Below, one piece after another: positions 49,165 to 59,125 of a DNA stretch of 64,000 bases. Below the pieces are notes generated by a model. That model was not told the DNA's origin. It searched no databases and was given only the letters and a program-made list of their open reading frames with translations. The translations under genes and the position numbers were made by a program. Source of the stretch: WTGU01 sp965200925. Lineage in GTDB: Bacteria > Pseudomonadota > Alphaproteobacteria > UBA828. Every line of letters starts with the position of its first letter. The stretch's first letter is position 1. Where the stretch lies: positions 3,038,001 to 3,102,000 of the forward strand of contig OZ241738.1 in the NCBI GenBank assembly GCA_965200925.1. The letters are read 5' to 3'.

Positions 49165-51551
49165 TCGCCGTCGTGGTCGGCGATCAACACCTCGCGTTTG
49201 CCGACGTGGTTGGCTTTGCCCACCACGCCCTCGCTCTCCATCCGCTCGACGATGCGGGCGGCGCGGTTGTAGCCGATCTGGAGGTGGCGCTGGATGAAGC
49301 TGGTCGAGGCTTTCCGCTCGGCCGCCACGAGCGCCACCGCCCGGTCGTAGAGCGGGTCGTCGCCGCCGCTCTCGCCGCCCAGTGCGGCGGCGGCGGATTC
49401 GGGCTCCTCGGTGACGCCCGCCACGTAGCGCGGCTGGCCGCTGGCGCGCAGGAAGTCGGTCACGCGCTCGACCTCGGCGTCGGAGACGAACGGCCCGTGG
49501 ACCCGGCTCAGGCGCCCGCCGGCCCCGAGATAGAGCATGTCGCCCTGGCCCAGCAATTGCTCGGCGCCGGACTCGCCCAGGATGGTGCGGCTGTCGATCT
49601 TGGAGGTGACCTGGAAGCTGATCCGCGTCGGGAAGTTGGCCTTGATCGTGCCGGTGATGACGTCGACCGATGGCCGCTGGGTCGCCATGATCAGGTGGAT
49701 GCCGGCGGCCCGCGCCATCTGCGCGAGCCTCTGAACGGCGCCCTCGATGTCCTTGCCGGCGACCAGCATGAGGTCGGCCATCTCGTCAACCACGATGACG
49801 ATGAAGGGCATCGGCTCGAGATCGAGGTCGAAGTCCTCGTGGATCGGCGCGCCGGTCTCCGCGTCGATTCCGGTATGGACCCGCCGGGTCAGGCGCTCGC
49901 CCTTGGCACGGGCTTCGGCGAGCCGCTCATTGTAGCCGGAGATGTTGCGCACGCCCAGCTTGGACATCGCCTGGTAGCGGCTTTCCATCTCGCGCACGGC
50001 CCATTTGAGGGCCACCACCGCCTTGGCCGGCTCGGTGACGACCGGCGCGAGGAGGTGAGGGATGTCGTCGTACACCGAGAGCTCGAGCATCTTCGGGTCG
50101 ATCAGGATCAGCTTGCACCGGTCCGGCGACATCCGGTAGACGAGCGACAGGATCATGCTGTTGATCGCCACCGACTTGCCCGAGCCGGTGGTGCCGGCGA
50201 CGAGCAGGTGCGGCATCCGCGACAGGTCGGCGACCACAGGGTTACCGCCGATGTCCTTGCCGAGGGCGAGCGTGAGCCTGGAGGCGGTGCTTTCGTAGCC
50301 ATCGCTGGCCAGCAGTGCGCGCAGCAGCACGGTCTCGCGCCGGCTGTTGGGCAGTTCGATGCCGATCACGCTGCGCCCCGGGATCGTCGCCGCCCGCACC
50401 GAGATCGCGCTCATCGAGCGGGCGATGTCGTCGGCGAGCCCGATCACCCGCGAGGTCCGCGTTCCCGGCTGCGGCTCGAGCTCGTAGAGGGTGACGACCG
50501 GTCCCGGCCTGATCTGGGTGATCTCGCCGAAGACCTTGAAGTCCTCGAGCACCGAAACGAGCATCTCCGCGTTCTGCTGGAGCGCGTCGGCGGAGGCTTC
50601 GGGCACGGCGGGCGGGTCGTCCGGTTCGACCAGCAGGGCCAGCGGCGGCAGCGCGTATTCCGGCTCGCCCTCGAGGCCGAGGGTCTTCTGGCTCTCCGCG
50701 CGGGCGCGCTTGCCCGGTTTCGCCGGGCGCGGGCGTTCCACCAGCCGCGGCTCGACGATGCCCCCACCGGCGCCGTCCGGGTCCGACTGGGTGCAGGCGG
50801 CGTCCTCCACCGGGTCGAGGAGGCGCGGCTCGGCCCGCCGTCCGCCTTCGTCCGCCGGCGCGTCCGCCGCCCCGTCTTCCGGGTCTTCCACGGCTCGGTC
50901 GGCGCGCCGGGCGCCATGGCGCCGGAAGGCGCCGGCGGGGCCGCGTGCCGTCCGCCCGGCCGCTTGGTGGAGGCCCCGCAGCAGCGCACGCCATTCCCGC
51001 CAGGGCACGCCGAGGGCGCCGACCAGGGCGAACGCGGCGGCGGCGAGGAACGCCGCGCCGGTGCCGCCGATGCCCAGGGCATAGCCCACCTTGGCTAGCA
51101 CCGTCCCGCCGGCGACGCCGCCCGCGCCCGCGGCGATCGGCCAGCCCTGCGCGCCGAGCGCCGCGCAGCCTACCGCCGCGAGGAGCACGGCCAGAGGCGC
51201 CAGGGCGATGCGCACCGCCGGCAGCGAGAGCCCCCGATGGCTCAGCAGTGCCCAGGACCACGCCGCCAGGATCAGCGGCGGCAGGGCGGCGGCGAGGCCG
51301 AGCCACTGGAGCAAGAGGTCGGCCGCGTAGGCGCCCGGATGCCCGATCAGGTTGGTCGCCCCGCTTTCCGCTGCGGTGTTGAAGGAGGGGTCGGCCGGCG
51401 AATAGGTGATCAGCGCCGCGCCGAGGATTCCGGCCAGGATCGCCAGCGTGAGTCCGGTCGCCTCGCCCAGACGCCGCGCCAGGAAGGCCCCCGACCCCGC
51501 CGGCAACAGCGGCGTCACCCCGCCGCCAGACGCAATCACCTTGTCCCCCAC
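49161..51551 (-). CDS. ftsK: DNA translocase FtsK
   Basis: 796 residues: four N-terminal membrane helices (~28-190), a Pro/Glu-rich linker, alpha/beta motor domains with Walker A GTTGSGKS, ILIDPKMLELSVYDDIPHLL, Walker B FIVIVVDEMADLM and MATQRPSVDVITG, and a C-terminal gamma winged helix (STSFIQRHLQIGYNRAARIVERME) that reads KOPS. Segregates chromosome termini at the septum. GTG start. Confidence 0.96.
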   Translation of the reverse strand: MGDKVIASGGGVTPLLPAGSGAFLARRLGEATGLTLAILAGILGAALITYSPADPSFNTAAESGATNLIGHPGAYAADLLLQWLGLAAALPPLILAAWSWALLSHRGLSLPAVRIALAPLAVLLAAVGCAALGAQGWPIAAGAGGVAGGTVLAKVGYALGIGGTGAAFLAAAAFALVGALGVPWREWRALLRGLHQAAGRTARGPAGAFRRHGARRADRAVEDPEDGAADAPADEGGRRAEPRLLDPVEDAACTQSDPDGAGGGIVEPRLVERPRPAKPGKRARAESQKTLGLEGEPEYALPPLALLVEPDDPPAVPEASADALQQNAEMLVSVLEDFKVFGEITQIRPGPVVTLYELEPQPGTRTSRVIGLADDIARSMSAISVRAATIPGRSVIGIELPNSRRETVLLRALLASDGYESTASRLTLALGKDIGGNPVVADLSRMPHLLVAGTTGSGKSVAINSMILSLVYRMSPDRCKLILIDPKMLELSVYDDIPHLLAPVVTEPAKAVVALKWAVREMESRYQAMSKLGVRNISGYNERLAEARAKGERLTRRVHTGIDAETGAPIHEDFDLDLEPMPFIVIVVDEMADLMLVAGKDIEGAVQRLAQMARAAGIHLIMATQRPSVDVITGTIKANFPTRISFQVTSKIDSRTILGESGAEQLLGQGDMLYLGAGGRLSRVHGPFVSDAEVERVTDFLRASGQPRYVAGVTEEPESAAAALGGESGGDDPLYDRAVALVAAERKASTSFIQRHLQIGYNRAARIVERMESEGVVGKANHVGKREVLIADHDGD

Positions 51552-51680
51552 GGCGTTACGCGAATCCCTTCATGCGAGACTTTAGCATACGCCCCACCCC
51601 CGCGAAAGGCGCGCGCCTGTTGCCAACCGGCGCTTCGACGGTCGATAGTGCGCGGGTTCGCAGGCGGGGGGAGCATCGGG

Positions 51681-53393
51681 ATGTTCGCGAGATGTCGTGC
51701 CTTGACGGCGGCGGCGGTGGCGGTGACGGCGTCGGTGCTGGCTGCGGACGCCGCGCAGGCCGGGCGGGGCGACGACGGCCATCTCCGTATCCATTACTGG
51801 CAGGCGCCGTCCACCCTCAATCCCTACTTGTCCGGCGGCACCAAGGACCGGGAGGCGGCCTCGCTGGTGCTCGAGCCGCTGGCCCGCTACGACGCGGAGG
51901 GCCGCATGGTCCCGGCGCTCGCCGCCGCCCTGCCGACGGTGGAGAACGGCGGCGTCGCGTCCGACCTGCGGTCCGTCACCTGGACGCTGAAGCGGGGAAT
52001 CGCCTGGTCCGACGGCACACCGTTCACCGCGGCCGACGTGGTCTTCACCGGCGAATACTGCCTGCGCGCGGCGGCGGGCTGCAACGCGGCCTCCAGCTTC
52101 ACCGACGTGACGACGCTGAAGGCCCTCGACGACCACACCGTCAGGATCGGGTTCGGCGTCCCCAAGCCGTTCCCCTACGGGCCGTTCGTCGGCACCGTCT
52201 CGCCGATCCTCCAGAAGGCCCAGTTCGCGGGCTGCCTCGAGGCCGGGGCCTGCGCGGAGGCGAATTCCCGCCCCGTCGGCACGGGACCCTTCAAGGTCGA
52301 CGCGTTCCGCGCGGGCGACGGTATCGAACTCTCGGCCAACGCGCGCTACCGGGAGCCGGGCAAGCCGGCCTTCGCCACCGTCGCCTTCCGGGGCGGCGGC
52401 GACGCCGCTTCGGCCGCGCGCGCAGCGCTCGTGACCGGGAAGGCCGACTACGCCTGGAACCTCCAGATCGAGCCGGCGGTGCTGGCGCGGATGGCCGCCG
52501 CCGGCAAGGGGACCGTCCTCACCGGCTTCGGGGCGCTCGTCGAGCGCCTAGTGCTCAACCGGACCGATGCCGACGCGCGTCTCGGGCCGGACAAGCGTTC
52601 GCTCTACCTGGATGGCGCCAACCCCCATCCCGTCCTCTCCGATCCGGCGGTACGCCGGGCGCTGTCCCTCGCCCTCGATCGCTGGGCGCTGGTCGAGGCC
52701 GGATACGGCGCGGCCGGCCGGCCCACCTGTAACATCCTGCCGGCGCCCGCGGCCTATGCGTCCACCGCCAACGATGCCTGTCTCGTCCCGGACATCGACG
52801 CGGCGAACCGCCTTCTCGACGCGGCCGGCTGGCGGCCCGGTGCCGATGGCGTGCGCGCGAAGGACGGCGTGCGCCTCTCGCTCCTCTTCCAGACCTCCAC
52901 CAACGCGGTGCGCCAGGGGACTCAGGCCCTGATCCGGGAGATGTGGGCGCGCATCGGGGTGGAGACGACGCTGCGCGACATCGACGCGGCGGTGTTCTTC
53001 GGCGGCGACCCGGCGCGCCCCGACACGCATGGGAAATTCTATGCCGACGTGCAGATGTACGCCGATGATTTCCGGGGCACCGACCCCGAATCCTATCTGG
53101 CCCATTGGACCTGCGCGGAGATGCCGGGCCTGGAAAACCGGTGGCTCGGCACCAACGTTCCGCGCTTCTGCGACCCGGCCTACGACGCGCTGGCGGCGCG
53201 GCTGGCGCGCACCGCGCCGCTGGCGGAACGCGCCGCCCTCGCCCGGCGGATGAACGATCTCCTGGTCGGCGACGGCTCCACGATCCCGCTCGTCTGGCGG
53301 GCCCGCATCTCCGCGCGTGCGAACACGCTCCTGGGCGTGCGCATGAACCCGTGGGATTCGGAACTGTGGAACGTGGCCGACTGGCACCGATGA
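51681..53393 (+). CDS. ABC transporter peptide/solute-binding protein (SBP family 5)
   Basis: 570 residues with a signal peptide (RCRALTAAAVAVTASVLAADAAQA). DppA/OppA fold: LNPYLSGGTKDREAASLVLEPLARYD, VTWTLKRGIAWSDGTPFTAADVVFTGEYCL, VRRALSLALDRWALVEAGYG. No permease or ATPase genes follow; downstream is an ATPase relic on the other strand. An orphan binding protein, or the rest of its transporter is elsewhere. Peptide or opine-like ligands are typical. Confidence 0.9.
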   Translation: MFARCRALTAAAVAVTASVLAADAAQAGRGDDGHLRIHYWQAPSTLNPYLSGGTKDREAASLVLEPLARYDAEGRMVPALAAALPTVENGGVASDLRSVTWTLKRGIAWSDGTPFTAADVVFTGEYCLRAAAGCNAASSFTDVTTLKALDDHTVRIGFGVPKPFPYGPFVGTVSPILQKAQFAGCLEAGACAEANSRPVGTGPFKVDAFRAGDGIELSANARYREPGKPAFATVAFRGGGDAASAARAALVTGKADYAWNLQIEPAVLARMAAAGKGTVLTGFGALVERLVLNRTDADARLGPDKRSLYLDGANPHPVLSDPAVRRALSLALDRWALVEAGYGAAGRPTCNILPAPAAYASTANDACLVPDIDAANRLLDAAGWRPGADGVRAKDGVRLSLLFQTSTNAVRQGTQALIREMWARIGVETTLRDIDAAVFFGGDPARPDTHGKFYADVQMYADDFRGTDPESYLAHWTCAEMPGLENRWLGTNVPRFCDPAYDALAARLARTAPLAERAALARRMNDLLVGDGSTIPLVWRARISARANTLLGVRMNPWDSELWNVADWHR

Positions 53394-53442
53394 CGGCGCG
53401 CGACGCGAAAGAAACACGCGGGCCTGGAGACCGGCGCGCTGA

Positions 53443-54902
53443 TCAGGTCGTACAGATGTCTCTTCTGCCGAGCAGGCGCCGGTGTGCAGGCGTGAATTCA
53501 TCGCTTTTCAACGTCGAATAGACGGCGCCTCTCGGATTATCGATCAACGCGGGGTTCCTGAAATTCCGGTGAAGATCGCCGTCGTCGGAATACGGCAAGC
53601 GATCACCACTGGTTTGAGCCAAGGCGATGGCGGGGAAGAATGCCCTGTAGCTTGGTGGCGCGCCCCGGACGTTCCCCTGCTCGTCCAGACGCAGGGAGTG
53701 GATGCGGATGCCCGGGTCGCCGCGCTCGAAATAGAGGATCGAGACGTCCGCGGGCTTCAGTGCAGCCGCGCCGTCGCGGACGTCCATGCGTACCCGGTCG
53801 AGCAGATGGTCGCTGTGGGTCTCGACCACCAGCTGGCGCTTCGGCCCGGCGATGCGGCGGAACAGGCTCCCGAGGGCGGCCTGAGCGCTCGGGTGAAGAT
53901 GCACTTCCGGCTGTTGCAACAGGAACATCGGCGGCGCGTCGTCGCGCAGCAACTCGGTGACGACAGGCAGCGCTTGGTCGACGCCGTGGCCGACGTCGAT
54001 CAGGTTTCGCGGCGCCCTCCTGCTTCCGCTTTTCCTGATTCTGATTTGTAGATGGAAAGGATCGCTTTCTTTCTTCCCCAAGGGCCGAACCGATATTTCG
54101 TCGAACAGGCCGGCTTCCTGCCCGAAACCTTTAAGCGCGTCCTTGAGGCTCCGCCACTTCCTCTCGCTCTCGAAGTGGATGCCGGCGAGCTACATCGGGA
54201 TGTCATCGCCTTCCAGGTCCCGCGACGGGCGCCCGGGATCGTGGGTCCAGCGCGGTCTGGAACGAACCGGTGCGCCCGCATACAGCCGTTCGTCGAAATG
54301 ATCCGAGAGCGGATAGAGGCGAGACATCCGCGTGATCCGTTCCCAATCGCCGCTGTCGGGCGGCGCGGAACCGCTCGCGGCGATCAATCGTGTGCGATCC
54401 TCTTCGCTCAAGCGATGGAGCGGGAACGTCTCGTAAACGATGTCGCCTGGGATCCTGCGCTCGACTTCCCAGACGCCGCCCGCCGCGCCCAACAGGATCC
54501 GCCAGAAATCGTCCGCCTGCCGGTTGTGTTCGATCCAGACGTCGTCGTTTCTGTCGGAGAGGCGTCCTTTCATGGGAAGGGGAATGGCTTTCCTCTTCCC
54601 GAAAACGACCCGGAATCGCATGGACCGGCCGTCGTGAACGTAATCGAACCCCGCGTGGAAGGTATCGGCGCGCCCACCTCTTCCTCCTCGGTGGTGGGCG
54701 ATGTCGTCGAAGCCGCCCAAGTCGTAGGGCTCCTCCTTGAAGTCGGGGACGCCGCGCCCGGCCGCGTCCCACAGCGCCCGGATCAGCGCCAGAAAGGACG
54801 TTTGCCGGTGCTGTTCTCGCCGACGAGGAGGGTCAGGGGCGCCAAACGGGCCTCCTGCTCCTCGCGGAAGCAGCGAAAATTCTCCAGCGTGATCCGGTTC
54901 AT
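53443..54902 (-). pseudogene. AAA-family ATPase (DUF3696-like), inactivated by two lesions
   Basis: From ATG 54902: MNRITLENFRCFREEQEARLA..., LVGENSTGK, then one base is missing near 54801-54803 inside Walker A; the next frame continues TSFLALIRALWDAAGRGVPDF. A TAG at 54190-54192 then breaks DDIPM*LAGIHFESE, where the family has a residue and reads on. The rest is intact to 53443: ...LIDVGHGVDQALPVV, Walker B MFLLQQPEVHLHP, VVETHSDHLLDRVR. Such OLD/ABC-like ATPases occur in defence or toxin loci; this one should be non-functional. Confidence 0.88.
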
Positions 54903-55048
54903 AGGGCGCCTGTTCCTTCGTGCCGGCCGCGCGGTACCAGACCGCCGCCCCGGTGTGCGGCGTGCGTTGCGCGGCAGGGCGTTCCGGCGACAATGCGTTC
55001 GCGGGGTGCCTGCGGGCGGGCACCCTCCCGCAAGGAGCGGAGAATGCC

Positions 55049-56062
55049 ATGCTGGAGCGTTTCGAGCGCTACCCCCTCACCTTCGGCCCCACGCCCATCG
55101 AGAAGCTGGAGCGCCTCTCCGCGCATCTCGGCGAGCGGGTGGCGCTCTACGCCAAGCGCGAGGACTGCAATTCGGGCCTGGCCGGCGGCGGCAACAAGCT
55201 GCGCAAGCTCGAATACATCGTCCCCGACGCCATCGCCTCGAACGCCGACACCCTCGTCACCATCGGCGGCGTCCAGTCGAACCACACCCGGCAGGTCGCC
55301 GCCGTCGCCGCGAAGCTCGGCATGAAGTGCCGGCTGGTGCAGGAAAGCTGGGTGCCCTTCCCGGATGCCGTCTACGACCGGGTGGGCAACATCCTGATGA
55401 GCCGGGTGATGGGTGCCGAGATCGAACTGGTGGACGAAGGCTTCGACATCGGGCTCCGCGCAAGCTGGGAGCGGGCGATCGCGGAGGTGCGCGCGAAGGG
55501 GGGCAAGCCCTACCCCATCCCGGCGGGCGCATCTGTCCACGAATATGGCGGGCTCGGCTATGTCGGCTTCGCCGAGGAAGTGCGGGCACAGGAGGAAGCG
55601 CTGGGCTTCGCCTTCGACTACGTCGTCGTCTGCACCGTCACCGGCTCGACCCACGCCGGGATGCTGGTGGGCTTCGCCGGGGACGGGCGCGCCGGCCGGG
55701 TGGTGGGCATCGACGCCTCCGGCACGCCGGCGCGAACCCGTGCGCAAGTCATGGACATCGCCCGCAGGACGGCGGCGCTGGTAGGGCTCGGCCGCGACAT
55801 TGCCGACGAGGAGCTGGTCCTGATCGAGGACTACGCCCATCCCGCCTACGGCGTGCCCTCGCCCGAGACCAACGCGGCGATCCGCCTCGCCGCCCGCCTG
55901 GAGGGGATGATGACCGACCCCGTCTACGAGGGGAAATCCATGCAGGGCATGATCGACCTCGTGCGGAAGGGCTACTTCCCCGATGGCGCGAAGGTGCTCT
56001 ACGCCCATCTCGGCGGGGTGCCGGCGATCAACGGCTACAGCTATCTCTATCGCGATGGCTGA
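55049..56062 (+). CDS. acdS: 1-aminocyclopropane-1-carboxylate deaminase
   Basis: 337 residues, PLP fold type II. Cleaves the ethylene precursor ACC to ammonia and 2-oxobutyrate, a trait of plant-associated bacteria. The PLP Lys is in AGGGNKLRKLEY (Lys50); IGGVQSNHTRQVAAVAAKLGMK follows. Residues that separate true ACC deaminase from D-cysteine desulfhydrase are the deaminase type: Tyr-Glu in DPVYEGKSMQGM and Leu in LYAHLGG. AAGGAG lies 11 bases upstream of the ATG. No Lrp-type acdR regulator is adjacent. Overlaps the exporter gene by eight bases. Confidence 0.93.
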   Translation: MLERFERYPLTFGPTPIEKLERLSAHLGERVALYAKREDCNSGLAGGGNKLRKLEYIVPDAIASNADTLVTIGGVQSNHTRQVAAVAAKLGMKCRLVQESWVPFPDAVYDRVGNILMSRVMGAEIELVDEGFDIGLRASWERAIAEVRAKGGKPYPIPAGASVHEYGGLGYVGFAEEVRAQEEALGFAFDYVVVCTVTGSTHAGMLVGFAGDGRAGRVVGIDASGTPARTRAQVMDIARRTAALVGLGRDIADEELVLIEDYAHPAYGVPSPETNAAIRLAARLEGMMTDPVYEGKSMQGMIDLVRKGYFPDGAKVLYAHLGGVPAINGYSYLYRDG

Positions 56063-57005
56063 CGGCCCGCGGCCGGCGGCGGGGCCGGCGCGGCTGCGCG
56101 GCCGCGCCCTGCTCGTGCCGACGCTGTTGCTGCTCCTGGGCGGAGTCGCCTATGGCGGCATCTTCTCGGCCAACAAGCTGGCGGCCGGGGTGTCCTTTCC
56201 GGCGTTCGCCTACACCTTCTGGGTAGCGCTCCTCGCCGGCACGGCGCTGCTGATCGTGGGCGCGCTTACCGGCAACCTGCCCAAGGCGAGCCGGGCGCAT
56301 CTCGCGCAATATGCCAGGCTCGCCGTGCTGGCGCTGATCCTGCCGGTGCTGACGACGGCACTCGCCGCCCGCGCCCTGCCGGCCGGCGTGATCACCCTGG
56401 TGCTCACCCTGGTGCCGGGTCTCACCTTCGCGATGTCCTTCGCCGCGCGGCTGGAGCGCTTCGACGGTTTGAGCTTGGCCGGCCTCGCGCTGGGCGCGGG
56501 CGGGGTGCTGCTGATCGTGCTCCCCGAACAGAGCCTGCCCGAAGCGGGCGCCTGGATATGGATGCTGGTGGCGCTGGTGGCGGCGCTGGCGGCTGCCGGC
56601 TCCAACGTCGTGGCGACGGCGTACCGCCCGCCGCGCTCGAGCTCGCTGGCGCTCGCCTGCGGCATCCTGCTGGCCGCCGCCGCCGGCATGTTGCCGGTGA
56701 TGCTGGCGACGGACGGGCCTTACCTCCTCACCGAGGCGGGCTGGCCGGGAATCGCGGGGGTAGCGTGGACCGCGGCGATCCACTGCGTCACCTTTTACTG
56801 TTTCCAGGAAGTGACGCGCCGGGCGGGCGCGGTCTTCTTCGCACAGTTCAATTATCTGGTGGTGGCCGCCGGCCTCTTCTGGGCTCTGCTGCTCTTCGAC
56901 GAGCGGCTGGGCGCCTGGGTCTGGGGCGCGCTCGCCTGCATGGTCGCCGGCCTCTGGCTCGTCAACACCGGCCAGCGCCGCCGCGCCCGCGCCGCCGCCC
57001 CGTGA
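56055..57005 (+). CDS. DMT-superfamily (EamA) exporter
   Basis: 316 residues, ten hydrophobic helices in two EamA halves; LLLLGGVAYGGIFSANKLA opens the first and WTAAIHCVTFYCFQEVTRRAGAVFFAQFNYLVV lies in the second. Overlaps the end of acdS, so it is translated with it and may export an amino acid or a deamination-related metabolite. Substrate unknown. Confidence 0.88.
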   Translation: MADGPRPAAGPARLRGRALLVPTLLLLLGGVAYGGIFSANKLAAGVSFPAFAYTFWVALLAGTALLIVGALTGNLPKASRAHLAQYARLAVLALILPVLTTALAARALPAGVITLVLTLVPGLTFAMSFAARLERFDGLSLAGLALGAGGVLLIVLPEQSLPEAGAWIWMLVALVAALAAAGSNVVATAYRPPRSSSLALACGILLAAAAGMLPVMLATDGPYLLTEAGWPGIAGVAWTAAIHCVTFYCFQEVTRRAGAVFFAQFNYLVVAAGLFWALLLFDERLGAWVWGALACMVAGLWLVNTGQRRRARAAAP

Positions 57006-57026
57006 GGGCGCCTCGGGCGGCCGCGC

Positions 57027-58349
57027 TCAGGGGCCGGGGCGGGGGAGGGGGATGCCGTATTGGCGGAGCGTGCCCTCCATGGTGGGGCGTTTCACGCGGA
57101 TGCGCTCGTCGCTCATCAGGTAGGAGAAGATGAAGCCCATGCCCAGGATCAGCACGCCGATCAGGAAGCAGTAGATCACCGCCCGGTCCGGGTACTGGTC
57201 CTTCAGGTATCCCACATAGAGCGGGCCGAAGACCCCCGCTGCCGCCCACGCCGTCAGGATGATGCCGTAGACCGCCGACATCCGGCGCGCACCGAAGACG
57301 TCGAGCACGAAGGAGGGCATGGTCGCGAAGCCGCCACCGAAGCACAACAAGACGTAGCAAACGAGGACCGAGAAGATCCACGGGTCGCGCTCCGTCATCA
57401 GGATGCCGAACACCACCATCTGGCTGCCCAGCAGGATGCGGAAGACGCGCACGCGCCCGATGCGGTCCGAGAGCAGGCCCCAGAGCAGCCGTCCCGCCCC
57501 GTTGCAGAGCGAGCTCGCGGCGATCAGCGTCGCCCCGTAGCGGGCCAGGGTTTCCGGCTCCACCGACGGGTCCGCCAGCCCCCAGACGTCCTGCAACATC
57601 GAGGACTGGAAGCTGATGACCGAGATGCCGGCGCTGATGTTGAAGAAGAAGACCAGCCACATGACCGCGAAGCGGCCCGACAGCAGGCATTGCCCGAGCG
57701 ATTCCGGCTCGTCGATGGCGGCCCCCCGCCGGCTCGCGGCAGTGAGATAGAAATCCGGCGGCGGGTCGCGCATCGCCAAGCTCGCCGGGATCAGGATGCA
57801 GGCGAAGATCACGCCGAGCCACAGGAAGACGAACGGCAGGTCGCCTTCCGTCTGCACCACTAGGAAGGGCGCCATCACCATGGAAAGCAGGAAGGCGCCG
57901 ACGCCGAAGCCCATGACGACGACCCCCGTCGCCAGCCCCTTGCTGTCGGGGAACCATTTGGCGGTCGTCGCCACCGGGGTCACGTAGCCGAAGCCGATGC
58001 CGATGCCGCCGACGACGCCGTAGCCGATGTAGAAGAGCATCCGGGAATCGAGGTGGAGGGCCAGGGCGGCGATGAAGTAGCCGCCTGAGAACAGCACGCT
58101 GCCGGCGAGCGCCAGACGCCGGGGCCCCAGGCGCGGCAGCAGCATCCCCGCGCCGGCCGCCGACACGCCCAGCGAGAAGATGGTGACGCTGAAGGCCACG
58201 GCGGTTTCCGTGAAGGTCCATCCCAGCTCCTTGACCAGGAGCACCTGGAAGAAGCTCCAGGCGTAGACCGTGCCCAGGCAGACCTGGAGCGCGGTGCAGA
58301 CCGCGACCATGGACCAGCGCCGCGCCTGCGACATGTGCTGCTCGGTCAT
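57027..58349 (-). CDS. MFS transporter, oxalate/formate antiporter-like
   Basis: 440 residues, twelve helices; the N-terminal LQVCLGTVYAWSFFQVLLVKELGW and GIGIGFGYVTPVATTAKWFPDSKGLATG are characteristic of the OFA (OxlT-like) MFS family, monocarboxylate or oxalate:formate exchangers. Third gene of an operon with a periplasmic binding protein and a HAMP sensor, 15 bases after the latter. The substrate is likely a small carboxylate, by family. Confidence 0.9.
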   Translation of the reverse strand: MTEQHMSQARRWSMVAVCTALQVCLGTVYAWSFFQVLLVKELGWTFTETAVAFSVTIFSLGVSAAGAGMLLPRLGPRRLALAGSVLFSGGYFIAALALHLDSRMLFYIGYGVVGGIGIGFGYVTPVATTAKWFPDSKGLATGVVVMGFGVGAFLLSMVMAPFLVVQTEGDLPFVFLWLGVIFACILIPASLAMRDPPPDFYLTAASRRGAAIDEPESLGQCLLSGRFAVMWLVFFFNISAGISVISFQSSMLQDVWGLADPSVEPETLARYGATLIAASSLCNGAGRLLWGLLSDRIGRVRVFRILLGSQMVVFGILMTERDPWIFSVLVCYVLLCFGGGFATMPSFVLDVFGARRMSAVYGIILTAWAAAGVFGPLYVGYLKDQYPDRAVIYCFLIGVLILGMGFIFSYLMSDERIRVKRPTMEGTLRQYGIPLPRPGP

Positions 58350-58364
58350 GGCGCGCGTCCCGCC

Positions 58365-59123
58365 TCAGGCCTTGCCGTCTGCGCCGGCGCCGTCGGCTTG
58401 CGCGCGCGCCGCCTTCTCCGGGTCCGTCACTTGCGCGAAGTAGCGATAGAGGCGGGCGAGCTGGCCCACCTCGTCGTCCCGCGCCAGCAGCTTGTCGTCG
58501 GAGGCCGCGGCCTCGCCCGAACCGCGGGCGAGACGCACGGAATAGGCGAGCAGCCTGTCCACCGGCTTCGCTGCGAAGCCGACCAGCCAGATGGCGGCGA
58601 AGATGCCGATCACGAAGATGATCGAGATGAGATAGATCTGCCGCCCGATGGCCCGCTGGATCTTCAGCGCCACCAGCCCGGTGTCCATGCCGATGTGAAC
58701 CGTCCCGGCGGCGCCCGCGAGGATCGGGCTCGCGACCTCGATGAAATCCCCCATGCCCGGCAGGCTGCGCTCCACCGTCGCCGTTTCGGAGGGGTCGCTC
58801 GCCAGGATCTCCTCCGGAATGCCGGGCACGAAGGTGTGGGAGAGGAACTCGCCGGATTCGTTGGCGATGTAGATGTAGCTGATGCCCTGGATCTCGACGA
58901 ACTGGTCGATCAGCGATTGCAGGGCCGAGAGATCGCGGTTCAGGATGAAGTCGACGCTGGCGTCGGCGATGGTCTTCGCGATCCCCTTGCTGTTGCTGAC
59001 ATATTCCTCGCTCAGATGGGTGTCCACGGTGTAGATGCAGAGGACGGAGGTGGACACGCCGATCAGGCCGAAAAGGAGAAACACGCCGAACAGCGTCCGT
59101 CTGAAGAGCTTCTGGATCTTCAT
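58365..59123 (-). CDS. HAMP-containing membrane sensor without output domain
   Basis: 252 residues: TM1 (~10-32), periplasmic sensor region (~33-165) with VEIQGISYIYIANESGEFLSHTF, typical of small Cache-like domains, TM2 (~168-192), then a HAMP-like segment and a short Ala-rich tail. No kinase, cyclase or methyl-accepting domain follows. It starts two bases after the binding-protein stop. Possibly it conveys ligand state to a separate protein, or it is a truncated receptor. Confidence 0.72.
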   Translation of the reverse strand: MKIQKLFRRTLFGVFLLFGLIGVSTSVLCIYTVDTHLSEEYVSNSKGIAKTIADASVDFILNRDLSALQSLIDQFVEIQGISYIYIANESGEFLSHTFVPGIPEEILASDPSETATVERSLPGMGDFIEVASPILAGAAGTVHIGMDTGLVALKIQRAIGRQIYLISIIFVIGIFAAIWLVGFAAKPVDRLLAYSVRLARGSGEAAASDDKLLARDDEVGQLARLYRYFAQVTDPEKAARAQADGAGADGKA

Positions 59124-59125
59124 GG

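Noticed and set aside
53482..54051. Plus-strand ORF opposite the ATPase pseudogene
   Set aside because: The minus strand carries Walker B and the conserved C-terminal motifs; the plus ORF has none.
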